A stretch of 64,000 nt of DNA from Bradyrhizobium sp. CCH5-F6 (lineage in GTDB: Bacteria; Pseudomonadota; Alphaproteobacteria; Rhizobiales; Xanthobacteraceae): NCBI RefSeq assembly GCF_001556045.1, contig NZ_LSIC01000055.1:8927-72926 (forward strand), in the 5' to 3' direction. Positions 8,696 through 15,793 of this stretch are shown piece after piece. The position numbers and the translations under genes were made by a program. The notes under the pieces are model-generated. The model was not told the origin of the DNA. It saw only the letters and a program-made list of their open reading frames with translations, and ran no database searches. Each line of letters starts with the position of its first letter. Position 1 is the first letter of the stretch.

Positions 8696-9523
8696 ATGCG
8701 TTGCCTGGTCGTGGCCGACCTGCACTATTCGCTGCCTCAGCTCGACTGGCTGGTCAGCGCGGCGCCGCAATTCGACCTCGTGATCTTCGCCGGCGATGCG
8801 CTCGACATCGGCTCGATCGTGGATTTTCGTGCCCAGATCGTGGTGGTGAAGAAGTACCTCGCGCTGCTTGCGGCGAAGACCCGCGTGATCCTCTGCTCCG
8901 GCAATCACGATCTCGACGAGCGCAACACGGAAGGCGAGAAGATCTCGCGCTGGATTTCGGAGGTGCGTGAGCTCGGGATCGCCTGCGACGGCGACAGCCT
9001 CACCATCGGCGACACGATGTTCGTGGTATGCCCATGGTGGGACGGGCCGCTGGTGAAGCAGCGCATCGTCGCGCAGCTCGCTGACGCCGCGGCTGGCCGA
9101 CCGCGGCGCTTGATCTGGGCACATCACGCGCCGCCGGCGGATTCACCGACGAGCTGGGGCGGCAAGCGCTTCTTCGGCGACGTCGAACTGGTGCAATGGA
9201 TCATGCAGCACCAGCCGTCGATGGTGATCTCCGGCCATGTGCACCAGTCGCCATTCATCACCGGCGGCTCGTGGTTCGACCGGCTGGGGCAGACCTGGGT
9301 CTTCAACACCGGCCTGCAACCGGGCCGGCCGCCGGCTTACATCGTGCTGGACCTCGATGCGGACAAGGCGTTCTGGCTCGCGGCCGGCGAGGCGCAGTGG
9401 ATCGACCTGAATGCACCCCTGAAGCGCCCGGCCGCGCCCATCGAGGCGCCGCCCGACTGGCTCACATTCTTGGATCGGATTCCCGATCCGATCCTGGCGA
9501 GACCTCCAACGGCGGAAGGTTGA
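8696..9523 (+). CDS. Calcineurin-like metallophosphoesterase
   Basis: A 275-residue binuclear metallophosphoesterase. Metal-ligand motifs occur in the correct order: VADLHY (D-x-H) near residue 6, FAGDALDIG (GD) near 31, CSGNHDLDE (GNHD) near 65, WAHHAPP, and ISGHVHQSP (GHxH) near 178. The substrate cannot be read from the sequence; relatives act on phosphodiesters, nucleotides or phosphoproteins. The ATG at 8696 begins MRCLVVADLHY directly at the first beta strand, which fits the family better than upstream starts. Its 3' end overlaps the convergent cNMP-binding gene by 62 bases. Confidence 0.85.
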   Translation: MRCLVVADLHYSLPQLDWLVSAAPQFDLVIFAGDALDIGSIVDFRAQIVVVKKYLALLAAKTRVILCSGNHDLDERNTEGEKISRWISEVRELGIACDGDSLTIGDTMFVVCPWWDGPLVKQRIVAQLADAAAGRPRRLIWAHHAPPADSPTSWGGKRFFGDVELVQWIMQHQPSMVISGHVHQSPFITGGSWFDRLGQTWVFNTGLQPGRPPAYIVLDLDADKAFWLAAGEAQWIDLNAPLKRPAAPIEAPPDWLTFLDRIPDPILARPPTAEG

Positions 9524-9947
9524 TCATGCTCTGCAAGACCTCGCCGACCATGGCCAGATGCGTGCCGTGGCCGGCATATTGCCGCTTGAGATCGGCGAGA
9601 TAGGTGTTGGCGACGTTGAGCCGCTGCGCCAGCATCTTTGCGATCAGCAGCGCCACGCCCGGCTCCTTCTGGAGGAACGAGGCAGCATCCTCGAACTCGT
9701 AGACGACAGCGTCGGAGCAGGCCCGCACGGTTGCGGTGTGCGGCTGGCCGAGCAGCACGGACATCTCGCCGAGCACAGCGCCCGGCTCGGTGACGGTGGC
9801 GACCACCATCTCGCCCTTGAGCACCTCGAGCTTGCCTTGCATCAGCACGTAGAGATGGCCGGTGGTGCCACCCTCTGCGACGATGATCGTGCCGGCGGCA
9901 ATCTGCCGCTCCGTTCCGCCGGTGCAATAGTCCAGGACCGCGCGCAT
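9462..9947 (-). CDS. Cyclic nucleotide-binding domain protein without DNA-binding domain
   Basis: A 161-residue protein consisting of a single Crp-type cNMP-binding beta-roll (GTIIVAEGGTTGHLYVLMQGKLEVL, then EPGAVLGEMSVLLGQPHTATVRA) followed by a helical tail. The phosphate-binding cassette GEMSVLLGQPHTATVRA retains the E and the R..TA pattern, so ligand binding is plausible. No helix-turn-helix or kinase domain follows, so its output is unknown. The ATG at 9947 has GGGAG upstream and was preferred over one 33 bases further up. Convergent overlap with the metallophosphoesterase gene is 62 bases. Confidence 0.82.
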   Translation of the reverse strand: MRAVLDYCTGGTERQIAAGTIIVAEGGTTGHLYVLMQGKLEVLKGEMVVATVTEPGAVLGEMSVLLGQPHTATVRACSDAVVYEFEDAASFLQKEPGVALLIAKMLAQRLNVANTYLADLKRQYAGHGTHLAMVGEVLQSMINLPPLEVSPGSDRESDPRM

Positions 9948-10119
9948 CGCAGAAAGCTCCCATCGCTGCGGACACCGCATCGTGGGAGATTAGAGCAGGA
10001 TCCGTGCCAGGCGCAAATCAATGCGCGTATGACGAACATGGCAGTCACTTTGCCAGATGGGGACTTCCTGCCGCCGAGGCCGGGACATGGCTGAGAAAGC
10101 TCGCTACTTCATGCTGGCG

Positions 10120-10860
10120 TCATACCCGTGACAGTGAGGGCACCTCCTCAGGCATGATCGCCTGAAGACCGCCGAACCGGCGCTCGCGGCCGTGGAAGGA
10201 GGCGAGCGCCGCGGCAAGGTCGCCCGCGTCGAATTCGGGCCACATCCGCTCGGTGAAGTGAAGCTCGGCATAGGCGCCCTCCCAGAGCAGGAAGTCCGAG
10301 AGCCGCTTCTCGCCGGACGTGCGGATGATGAGGTCGACGTCGCGAAGGCCGGCTTCGCCGGTGACGAGTTGCGAGAAGGCCTCGCGGGTCAAGCTGGTCA
10401 GCGCGGCCGCCTTCGCCGCGGCATTGAGGATGGCGTCGCGCGCGGAGTAATCGACGGCGATGCGCAAATGCAGCGTGCCGCCATCGGCGGTGGCCTCTTC
10501 GGCGCGAGCGATGGCCGTGGCGATGCCTTCGGGCAGACGGTCGCGGCGGCCGATGACGGTCAGGCGTACGCCATTCTTGACCAGGCTCTGCACCTCGTTG
10601 GCGAGATAGAAGCGCAGCAAGGTCATCAGTGCGGCAACCTCGGCCTTCGGCCGCCGCCAATTGTCGGCGGAGAAAGCATAGAGCGTGAGCGTGCCGATGC
10701 CCTGCTTGGGCGCGGCCTCGACGATGCGCCGGATGGTCTCGACGCCGGCTTCGTGGCCGCGCATACGCGACAGGCCGCGCCGCGTCGCCCATCTGCCGTT
10801 GCCGTCCATGATGATGCCGACATGAAGCTTCTCGTTGCGCGAGGCGATGTCACTTTGCAT
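10120..10860 (-). CDS. Polyprenyl (undecaprenyl-type) diphosphate synthase
   Basis: A cis-prenyltransferase of the UppS family that extends farnesyl diphosphate with isopentenyl diphosphate to a lipid carrier. Catalytic Asp 19 lies in IIMDGNGRW (residues 16-24); the C-terminal TSGEKRLSDFLLW and YAELHFTERMWPEFD signatures are intact. Length 246 is normal. The housekeeping uppS of alphaproteobacteria usually sits with frr and cdsA; here it is instead the last gene of a regulated operon, so I infer a second, specialised paralog. The ATG at 10860 has GGAG eight bases upstream and lies exactly inside a 17-bp palindrome (see 10852-10868). Confidence 0.88.
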   Translation of the reverse strand: MQSDIASRNEKLHVGIIMDGNGRWATRRGLSRMRGHEAGVETIRRIVEAAPKQGIGTLTLYAFSADNWRRPKAEVAALMTLLRFYLANEVQSLVKNGVRLTVIGRRDRLPEGIATAIARAEEATADGGTLHLRIAVDYSARDAILNAAAKAAALTSLTREAFSQLVTGEAGLRDVDLIIRTSGEKRLSDFLLWEGAYAELHFTERMWPEFDAGDLAAALASFHGRERRFGGLQAIMPEEVPSLSRV

Positions 10861-10868
10861 TGCAAAGT
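10852..10868. promoter_or_regulatory. Operator-like palindrome over the uppS-type start codon
   Basis: ACTTTGCATTGCAAAGT is a perfect 17-base palindrome (arms ACTTTGCA/TGCAAAGT around a central T). It covers the start codon of the downstream synthase and the space after its GGAG site. A near-identical site lies at the operon promoter (11922-11938). The adjacent winged-helix regulator gene is the obvious candidate to bind both. Binding is inferred. Confidence 0.6.
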
Positions 10869-10890
10869 CTCCGGTCAAAAAAGTGGAGGA

Positions 10891-11268
10891 TCAGGTCGAG
10901 ACGATACCGAGGCGGCCGAGCGCCGGCGCCTCGCGGCCGGCGGCTTTCGCCGCGTCGCGCACCAGCCGCTCGAGCACGGCGAGATAGTCGAGGAAGCGGC
11001 GGCGGCCGGCCTTGGTCAGGCGGCAGGTCGTGTGCGGGCGGTTGCCCTCGTAGCCCTTGGTCACCTCGACGAGGCCTGCCTCCTGGAGCACCGCCAGGTG
11101 CCGGCTGAGATTGCCGTCGGTGAGGCCGCAGAGCTGCTTGAGATCGCCGAATGCCAGCCCCTTGGGATGCGCCATCAGCGAGGTCAGCACCCCGAGTCGC
11201 GCCTTCTCGTGGATCACGCGGTCGAGCCCTTCATAGGAGAAGGGCGCGCTGTCAGTCTTCGACATCAT
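10891..11268 (-). CDS. Winged helix-turn-helix transcriptional regulator
   Basis: A 125-residue one-domain winged-helix regulator of the ArsR/MarR-like HTH_34 type. Seen: VIHEKARLGVLTSLMAHP (helix 1-2), LKQLCGLTDGNLSRHLAVLQEAGLVEV (recognition helix plus wing start, residues about 43-69) and a C-terminal dimerisation helix. No ligand-binding Cys cluster of metal sensors is present. Its start overlaps the end of the upstream membrane-protein gene by 17 bases, and the polyprenyl synthase begins 30 bases after its stop, making a three-gene operon. Likely an autorepressor acting on the two ACTTTG..CAAAGT palindromes. Confidence 0.85.
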   Translation of the reverse strand: MMSKTDSAPFSYEGLDRVIHEKARLGVLTSLMAHPKGLAFGDLKQLCGLTDGNLSRHLAVLQEAGLVEVTKGYEGNRPHTTCRLTKAGRRRFLDYLAVLERLVRDAAKAAGREAPALGRLGIVST

Positions 11269-11869
11269 TGTCTCCCGATGCGAAATGCAGAATGCCCGCC
11301 ATCACCAACTGCCCGATCACGAAGGGCAGGCCCATGGTCCATGGCGACAGCGTGTGAGTCCGGCTCGCCAGCGCCACCACGATGAAGCCGGACACGAAAT
11401 ACCAGGCGCCGGCGAGCGCAACGCTGCGCGGCAGCGAGCGGACCGAGGCGAAGATCCCGAGCGACACCAGGATCTGCCAGAGGCCGGGCAACAGCCACAG
11501 CGTCTCGGCAGCGAACTTCCACATCACCACCGCCAGCAGCACGCCGGCAACGCCGGCGGGCAGGAACTGCTCGACCGCCTGATGGATCATCGCATCGGCG
11601 AGGCCGGAATGATGACGGCGCGAGCGTGCGCGCATCTCGATCCCGATCATCAGGCCCGAGAGCGCGGCGGCAATGAACCAGCCGATGAAGAAGCCGAGCG
11701 GCTCGCCGGTGGGATCGTCGAGCAGCCAGACCTGCAGGATCGCAGTAAGCAGCGCGACCGCGCCGGTCGCCGCCATCGTCGCCGGGCCGTAGCCGCGGAA
11801 CGCGGTGCCGGCCGCAATCTGGCTGCGGATCGCCACGATATCGGCCAGCGCCTTGTCGAGATCGCGCAT
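11252..11869 (-). CDS. Multi-pass membrane protein of unknown function, first gene of the uppS-type operon
   Basis: About 205 residues with six predicted membrane helices after a cytosolic N-terminus (MRDLDKALADIVAIRSQIA). Hydrophobic runs include ATGAVALLTAILQVWLL, GFFIGWFIAAALSGLMIGI, LPAGVAGVLLAVVMWKFA and WQILVSLGIFASV. No catalytic motif was recognised. Proteins of this shape are found next to such winged-helix regulators, so a sensory or lipid-related partner role is possible. ATG at 11869 was chosen; a TTG four codons earlier is an alternative. It is preceded by a promoter with overlapping operator sites. Confidence 0.75.
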   Translation of the reverse strand: MRDLDKALADIVAIRSQIAAGTAFRGYGPATMAATGAVALLTAILQVWLLDDPTGEPLGFFIGWFIAAALSGLMIGIEMRARSRRHHSGLADAMIHQAVEQFLPAGVAGVLLAVVMWKFAAETLWLLPGLWQILVSLGIFASVRSLPRSVALAGAWYFVSGFIVVALASRTHTLSPWTMGLPFVIGQLVMAGILHFASGDNDVED

Positions 11870-11921
11870 CGGCAACGCCAAAACCTCGCTTCAGTCGTGT
11901 TTCCCGGGATTACGCGCCGTT

Positions 11922-11955
11922 ACTTTGTATTGCAAAGTATATGGCGCTGCAAAGT
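11922..11955 (-). promoter_or_regulatory. Operator palindrome plus half-site at operon promoter
   Basis: ACTTTGTATTGCAAAGT at 11922-11938 repeats, with one mismatch, the palindrome at 10852-10868. A further half-site TGCAAAGT lies at 11948-11955. Reading the minus strand, the full site overlaps and follows the -10 hexamer and the half-site lies between -35 and -10, the classic geometry for repression. The start codon of the membrane-protein gene is about 53 bases downstream. Confidence 0.6.
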
Positions 11956-11963
11956 AAAAGCAA
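11936..11963 (-). promoter_or_regulatory. Sigma-70-type promoter of the regulator/uppS-type operon
   Basis: On the minus strand TTGCTT (11958-11963), a 16-base spacer and TATACT (11936-11941). The -10 shares bases with the operator palindrome. Assigned from consensus match and position only. Confidence 0.5.
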
Positions 11964-12067
11964 GCCCGAAGTCGCAGGCAACCGGATCGGCCAAGCAGAC
12001 AACTGGCGGTTGCGCGCCAGACGGCCCCGCGGATAAGATGGCTCCAAAAGCGTCCCGGGGGCTGGGT

Positions 12068-13312
12068 ATGTGGCTTAAGTCGTTTTGCGTTGCGTTTGTT
12101 TTCCAGGCGATGCTCGCCGGGCTCGTCCATGCGGCGGGGCCTTTCGGCACCATCCATGTCGGCAACTGGATCGGCGGAGCCTTCAGCAATGACGAAACCG
12201 GCGCTTTCTCACATTGCGCGGCGACGACGCCCTATGCGAACGGCGTCATCCTCGTCGTCGGCTATAATGCTGCCGGCATCTGGTCGCTGGGTTTCGCCAG
12301 CCCCAATTACCGCTTCAAGCAGGGCGAGAACGCCGCGATCGACGTCATCTTTGACGGGCAGGAGCAGGCGAGGCTGTTCGCCACTGCCAATCAGCCGAAC
12401 ATGCTCACATCCGTGATGCCAGCCAACGTCGTACGTACGTTTCAGAAGGCCAGCCTGATGGTCGCAACGAGCGGCCGCACCGTGCTGAATTTCGACCTGA
12501 CCTCAACCGGTCCTGTGATCGCGGCGCTGGCCAATTGCGTCACCAAAGTTAAAGCCGACGGGCTCAGCAAGGCCGGTGATTTCACCAAGGTGGCCGCCAA
12601 GCCGCAGGCCGCCCCCGACAAGCAGGCGCCGCCGGCAGCCGGCAGCAGGACGGCCAGATCAAAAAGCGGCACTGGCTTCGTGGTCAGCGCGAACGGGCAC
12701 ATCGTCACCAACAACCACGTGATCAGCGGTTGCGCCGACATCAAGGGCAATCTCACCGGCGAGGCCGCGATCACGTTGCGTGTCGTGTCCAGCGACGCCA
12801 ACAACGATCTCGCCTTGCTGCAGGCGCCTTCGACGACCGCGTTCAAGGACTTTGCTCGAATCCGCGACCGCTCGATCCGCTCCGGTGATTCCGTCGTCGC
12901 GATCGGCTTTCCCTACCATGGAATGCTGACCTCGGACTTCACCGTGACGACGGGGATCGTGAGCTCGCTCAGCGGCATGCGCAACGACACCCGCTTCCTT
13001 CAGATCAGCGCGCCCGTTCAGCCCGGCAATAGTGGAGGCCCGCTGTTCGATGCCACCGGCCAGATCGTGGGTGTCGTCACCGGAAAGGTCGACGCGCTCC
13101 GTATCGCCGTGGCGACCGGCAACATTCCCGAGAACATCAACTTCGCCATCAAGACCGGCGTGCTGCGCGACTTCCTCGACAATTCCGTGGTGCCGTATCA
13201 GACCGCCGAACCAAAGGGCGAGCTCAAGACCACCGACATCGCCGCCAACGCCCGGCCGTATACGATGCTGATCTCGTGCAACGCGACCGAGCAGGCGGAC
13301 GCGAAGCGGTAG
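12068..13312 (+). CDS. Secreted trypsin-like serine protease (S1C/DegP-like domain)
   Basis: A 414-residue exported protein. A signal peptide (MWLKSFCVAFVFQAMLAGLV, cleavage after HA) leads into an N-terminal beta-rich domain of about 170 residues that I do not recognise, a Pro/Ala/Lys-rich linker, then a chymotrypsin-fold protease. The triad is visible: His in VTNNHVISGC, Asp in NNDLALLQ and Ser in QPGNSGGPLFD. No PDZ domain follows, unlike DegP. The ATG at 12068 was chosen because it starts at the signal peptide; an in-frame ATG at 12038 is possible. The open frame extends far upstream, but that part is antisense to the membrane-protein gene. Confidence 0.88.
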   Translation: MWLKSFCVAFVFQAMLAGLVHAAGPFGTIHVGNWIGGAFSNDETGAFSHCAATTPYANGVILVVGYNAAGIWSLGFASPNYRFKQGENAAIDVIFDGQEQARLFATANQPNMLTSVMPANVVRTFQKASLMVATSGRTVLNFDLTSTGPVIAALANCVTKVKADGLSKAGDFTKVAAKPQAAPDKQAPPAAGSRTARSKSGTGFVVSANGHIVTNNHVISGCADIKGNLTGEAAITLRVVSSDANNDLALLQAPSTTAFKDFARIRDRSIRSGDSVVAIGFPYHGMLTSDFTVTTGIVSSLSGMRNDTRFLQISAPVQPGNSGGPLFDATGQIVGVVTGKVDALRIAVATGNIPENINFAIKTGVLRDFLDNSVVPYQTAEPKGELKTTDIAANARPYTMLISCNATEQADAKR

Positions 13313-13348
13313 CTCCGCCTGCATCCGCGGCACGACATCGGTCAGCTC

Positions 13349-13627
13349 TCAATACGGCGCCACAGGCCTTGCGCGGCGATGCGGCCGCGGTTGCGGCGAC
13401 TGCACCTGGCCGTAGGCAAAACGAGGATTGCGGTCGCAGAACAGCAGCCGGCCGGAGACGCTGGCCTGGCATTGTTCATAGGTGCTGTAGGCGCATTCGC
13501 CGGGATAGTCGTACTCGCCGCCCTGGGCGCACCAGGGATAGTCGCGGGCCATAGCCGGCGTCATGCCGGCAAAGCCTGCGACCATGGTGGCAGCCAGCGC
13601 CGCCAAAACGAGTTGAGTCCTGGTCAC
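13349..13627 (-). CDS. DUF3551 secreted small protein
   Basis: A 92-residue exported protein. A signal peptide of about 27 residues (ending TPAMA) precedes DYPWCAQGGEYDYPGECAY, QCQASVSGRLLFCDRNPRF. Four Cys residues are positioned as in the DUF3551 family, common in Bradyrhizobium and without known function. The tail is Pro/Arg-rich and basic. It lies 90 bases from a paralog on the same strand. Confidence 0.86.
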   Translation of the reverse strand: MTRTQLVLAALAATMVAGFAGMTPAMARDYPWCAQGGEYDYPGECAYSTYEQCQASVSGRLLFCDRNPRFAYGQVQSPQPRPHRRARPVAPY

Positions 13628-13717
13628 GGTCCGTCCTCCACTGCAATGAGGACAGAGCGTCCTTTTAAACCAGGCCCGTCAAGTCACGTTATCCGGTTCG
13701 TGAAGCTCCTCGCGTCC

Positions 13718-13987
13718 CTAGTAGGGCGCGTAGTAGTCATTTCGATACCGCCGCGACGACCGCTGCTGATTATACGCCGCGCGCGGATTGACCCCGCAGG
13801 TCAGCAGGCGTCCGGAGACGCTGGCCTGACATTGCTGCAAGGTCCGGTAGGCGCATTCACCGGGGTAGCCGTAGCCCCTGCCCTGCGCACACCAGGGATA
13901 ATCATAAGCCGCGGCTGGACCGATACCGGCAAAGCTGCCGACACCCAATCCAGCCAACGCGATCATTGCGAGCATTGCCTTGCGCAT
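13718..13987 (-). CDS. DUF3551 secreted small protein (paralog)
   Basis: An 89-residue exported protein sharing the pattern DYPWCAQG, YPGECAYRT, QCQASVSGRLL.C, NPR.AY with its neighbour at 13349-13627, clearly a tandem duplicate. The signal peptide ends GPAAA. The tail is rich in Arg and Tyr (RRYRNDYYAPY). The ATG at 13987 has AAGGAG upstream; a longer in-frame start would abolish the N-terminal signal peptide. Function unknown; four conserved Cys suggest two disulfides in the periplasm. Confidence 0.86.
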   Translation of the reverse strand: MRKAMLAMIALAGLGVGSFAGIGPAAAYDYPWCAQGRGYGYPGECAYRTLQQCQASVSGRLLTCGVNPRAAYNQQRSSRRYRNDYYAPY

Positions 13988-14067
13988 CTGCGTGCTCCTT
14001 GCCGGACGTCTCAAGAGTGAAGTCACCTCCGGAGAACGCCGGCAAGGCCCCAAGGTTGCTATCCTGC

Positions 14068-15042
14068 CTATTCGACCTTCAGGCCGGCGAACTCGACGAC
14101 CTTCCTCCACTTCTCGGTCTCGGCCTTGATCTCCTCGCCGAACGCCTCGGGCGTCTGCGCGCGCGGCTCGCCGCCGAGCTCGACCAGACGCTTGGCCATG
14201 TCGGGCTCCTTGAGCACCGCGTTCACCTCGGCGTTGAGCTTGGCGATGATTTCCTTGGGCGTGTTCTTGGGCGCGCCCATGCCGAACAGCGCGCTCGCCT
14301 CATACCCCTTCACGGTGTCGGCGATCGGCTGCACGTCGGGCAGCTGCGGCGAGCGTTCCGTGGTGGTGACGCCGATCGCGCGAAGCGAGCCGGATCGGAT
14401 GTGCTGGATGATCGAAGGCATGTTGTCGAAGATCACTTGCACCTGGCCGGCGAGCATGTCGGTGATCGCGGGCGCCGCGCCGCGATAAGGCACGTGCTGC
14501 ATCTTGCAACCCGTCATGGCCATGAACATCTCGCCGGACAGATGCACCGAGGTGCCGTTGCCGGACGAGGCCATGTTCACCTTGCCGGGATTGGCCTTCA
14601 CATATTCGATGAACTCGGCGACGTTCTTGGCCGGCACGTCCTTGCTGACGGTCATCACGTTCGGAACGCGCTGGAACGAGGCGACCGGCGCGATGTCGTT
14701 CACGAAGTTGAACTTGAGATTCTTGTAGAGCGAGGCGTTGATGTAGTTGGCCGGATTGACCAGCTGCAGCGTGTAGCCGTCGGGCTCGGCATTGATGACC
14801 GATTCGGTCGCGATGTTGTTCCCGGCGCCCGGCTTGTTCTCGACCACGAATTGCTGTCCGAGCTTTTCCGAGAGCCGCTGGCCGAGCAGCCGCGCCAGGA
14901 TGTCGGTGGCCCCGCCCGGCGGATAGCCGACCACCCATTTCACCGGACGCGCCGGATAATCGGCGGCAAGAGCCTTCGACAGCGGGGTGGCTGCAAGCGG
15001 ACTGGCGGCGAGCAGGCCCAGCGCGGTACGGCGAGTGATCAT
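14068..15042 (-). CDS. Tripartite tricarboxylate transporter substrate-binding protein (TctC/Bug family)
   Basis: A 324-residue periplasmic binding protein. The N-terminus MITRRTALGLLAASPLAA carries twin arginines and a hydrophobic core, so export may be by Tat. The mature part has the family landmarks: YPARPVKWVVGYPPGGATDILAR, VENKPGAGNNIATE and VPYRGAAPAITDMLAGQV. No tctA or tctB membrane genes are adjacent, which is common for Bug proteins; the ligand (often a carboxylate) is unknown. GGGAG precedes the ATG at 15042. Confidence 0.92.
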   Translation of the reverse strand: MITRRTALGLLAASPLAATPLSKALAADYPARPVKWVVGYPPGGATDILARLLGQRLSEKLGQQFVVENKPGAGNNIATESVINAEPDGYTLQLVNPANYINASLYKNLKFNFVNDIAPVASFQRVPNVMTVSKDVPAKNVAEFIEYVKANPGKVNMASSGNGTSVHLSGEMFMAMTGCKMQHVPYRGAAPAITDMLAGQVQVIFDNMPSIIQHIRSGSLRAIGVTTTERSPQLPDVQPIADTVKGYEASALFGMGAPKNTPKEIIAKLNAEVNAVLKEPDMAKRLVELGGEPRAQTPEAFGEEIKAETEKWRKVVEFAGLKVE

Positions 15043-15164
15043 CTCGAGGGTTCTCCCAGTGTTGTTATTGAAAGCGATAGCTTGAAAGGCACGTCGACGC
15101 GGTTGTAACAAAGCTTGCCGCAGGCTGAAAGTGCGTGGGGCATATCACGACGAAAGGATGAGAC

Positions 15165-15575
15165 ATGCCGGTCAAGGTTCACGCCCTGGATCATCTCGTG
15201 ATCAATGTCGCCGACGTCGCGGCGACTGCGGACTGGTACCGCAAGATCCTGGGCATGGAAGTCAAGGTGCTCGATCCCGGCGGCGGCAAAGCGCCGCGGA
15301 CCTCGCTCGTGTTTGGTAACCAGAAGATCAACGTCCGCCAACGCGACGCCGACAAGGTGGAGTGGTTCACCGCCGACCATCCAACCGCCGGCAGCGACGA
15401 TCTGTGCTTTCTCACCTCGGCCACACCGGACGAGGTGGTGGCGCATTTGCGGGCACACGGCGTCGCCATTGAGGCAGGCCCCGGCCCGAGGCAGGGCGCC
15501 CGCGGCACGCTGCGCTCGGTCTATTGCAGGGATCCCGACGGCAGCCTGATCGAGATATCGTCTTACGAGGATTGA
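15165..15575 (+). CDS. VOC-family (glyoxalase/dioxygenase fold) protein
   Basis: A 136-residue metal-dependent vicinal oxygen chelate protein. His in VHALDHLVINVAD and Glu in DGSLIEISSYED occupy the usual metal-ligand positions; the motif DWYRKILGMEV is typical. Related proteins include glyoxalase I-like lactoylglutathione lyases, ring-cleaving dioxygenases and resistance proteins, and the sequence does not separate them. An AAGGA site precedes the ATG. It is divergent from the TctC gene. Confidence 0.88.
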   Translation: MPVKVHALDHLVINVADVAATADWYRKILGMEVKVLDPGGGKAPRTSLVFGNQKINVRQRDADKVEWFTADHPTAGSDDLCFLTSATPDEVVAHLRAHGVAIEAGPGPRQGARGTLRSVYCRDPDGSLIEISSYED

Positions 15576-15608
15576 GTCCGATAGGACCGCACCGCCCGCC
15601 CCAAACAC

Positions 15609-15676
15609 CGTCATCGCGAGGAGCTCGCGACAAAATTGCGTAGCAATTTTGCGCTGTTGCGACGAAGCAATGACGG
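15609..15676. repeat. Intergenic palindromic repeat, family A (partial)
   Basis: Contains the perfect inverted repeat CAAAATTGC-GTA-GCAATTTTG (15631-15651) bounded by GTCATCGCGAGGAGC and AAGCAATGACGG. The reverse complement matches the right half of the repeat at 17394-17512, and the ends match 58865-58951. A dispersed chromosomal element with no coding capacity. Confidence 0.7.
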
Positions 15677-15793
15677 CCGAGGGAGCGCGGACAACATACG
15701 CCCCCAGATTTGCGCCGCGCGCCATCCGGTGGCAGGAAGACGCAATAAACAAAAGGCAGCCGCCAGCAAGATGCAGGCTGCACGGGAGGACGC

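Noticed and set aside
11285..12067. In-frame upstream extension of the serine-protease gene
   Set aside because: The extension lies antisense to the membrane-protein gene and has no signal-peptide-like start. The signal peptide at 12068 marks the real start.
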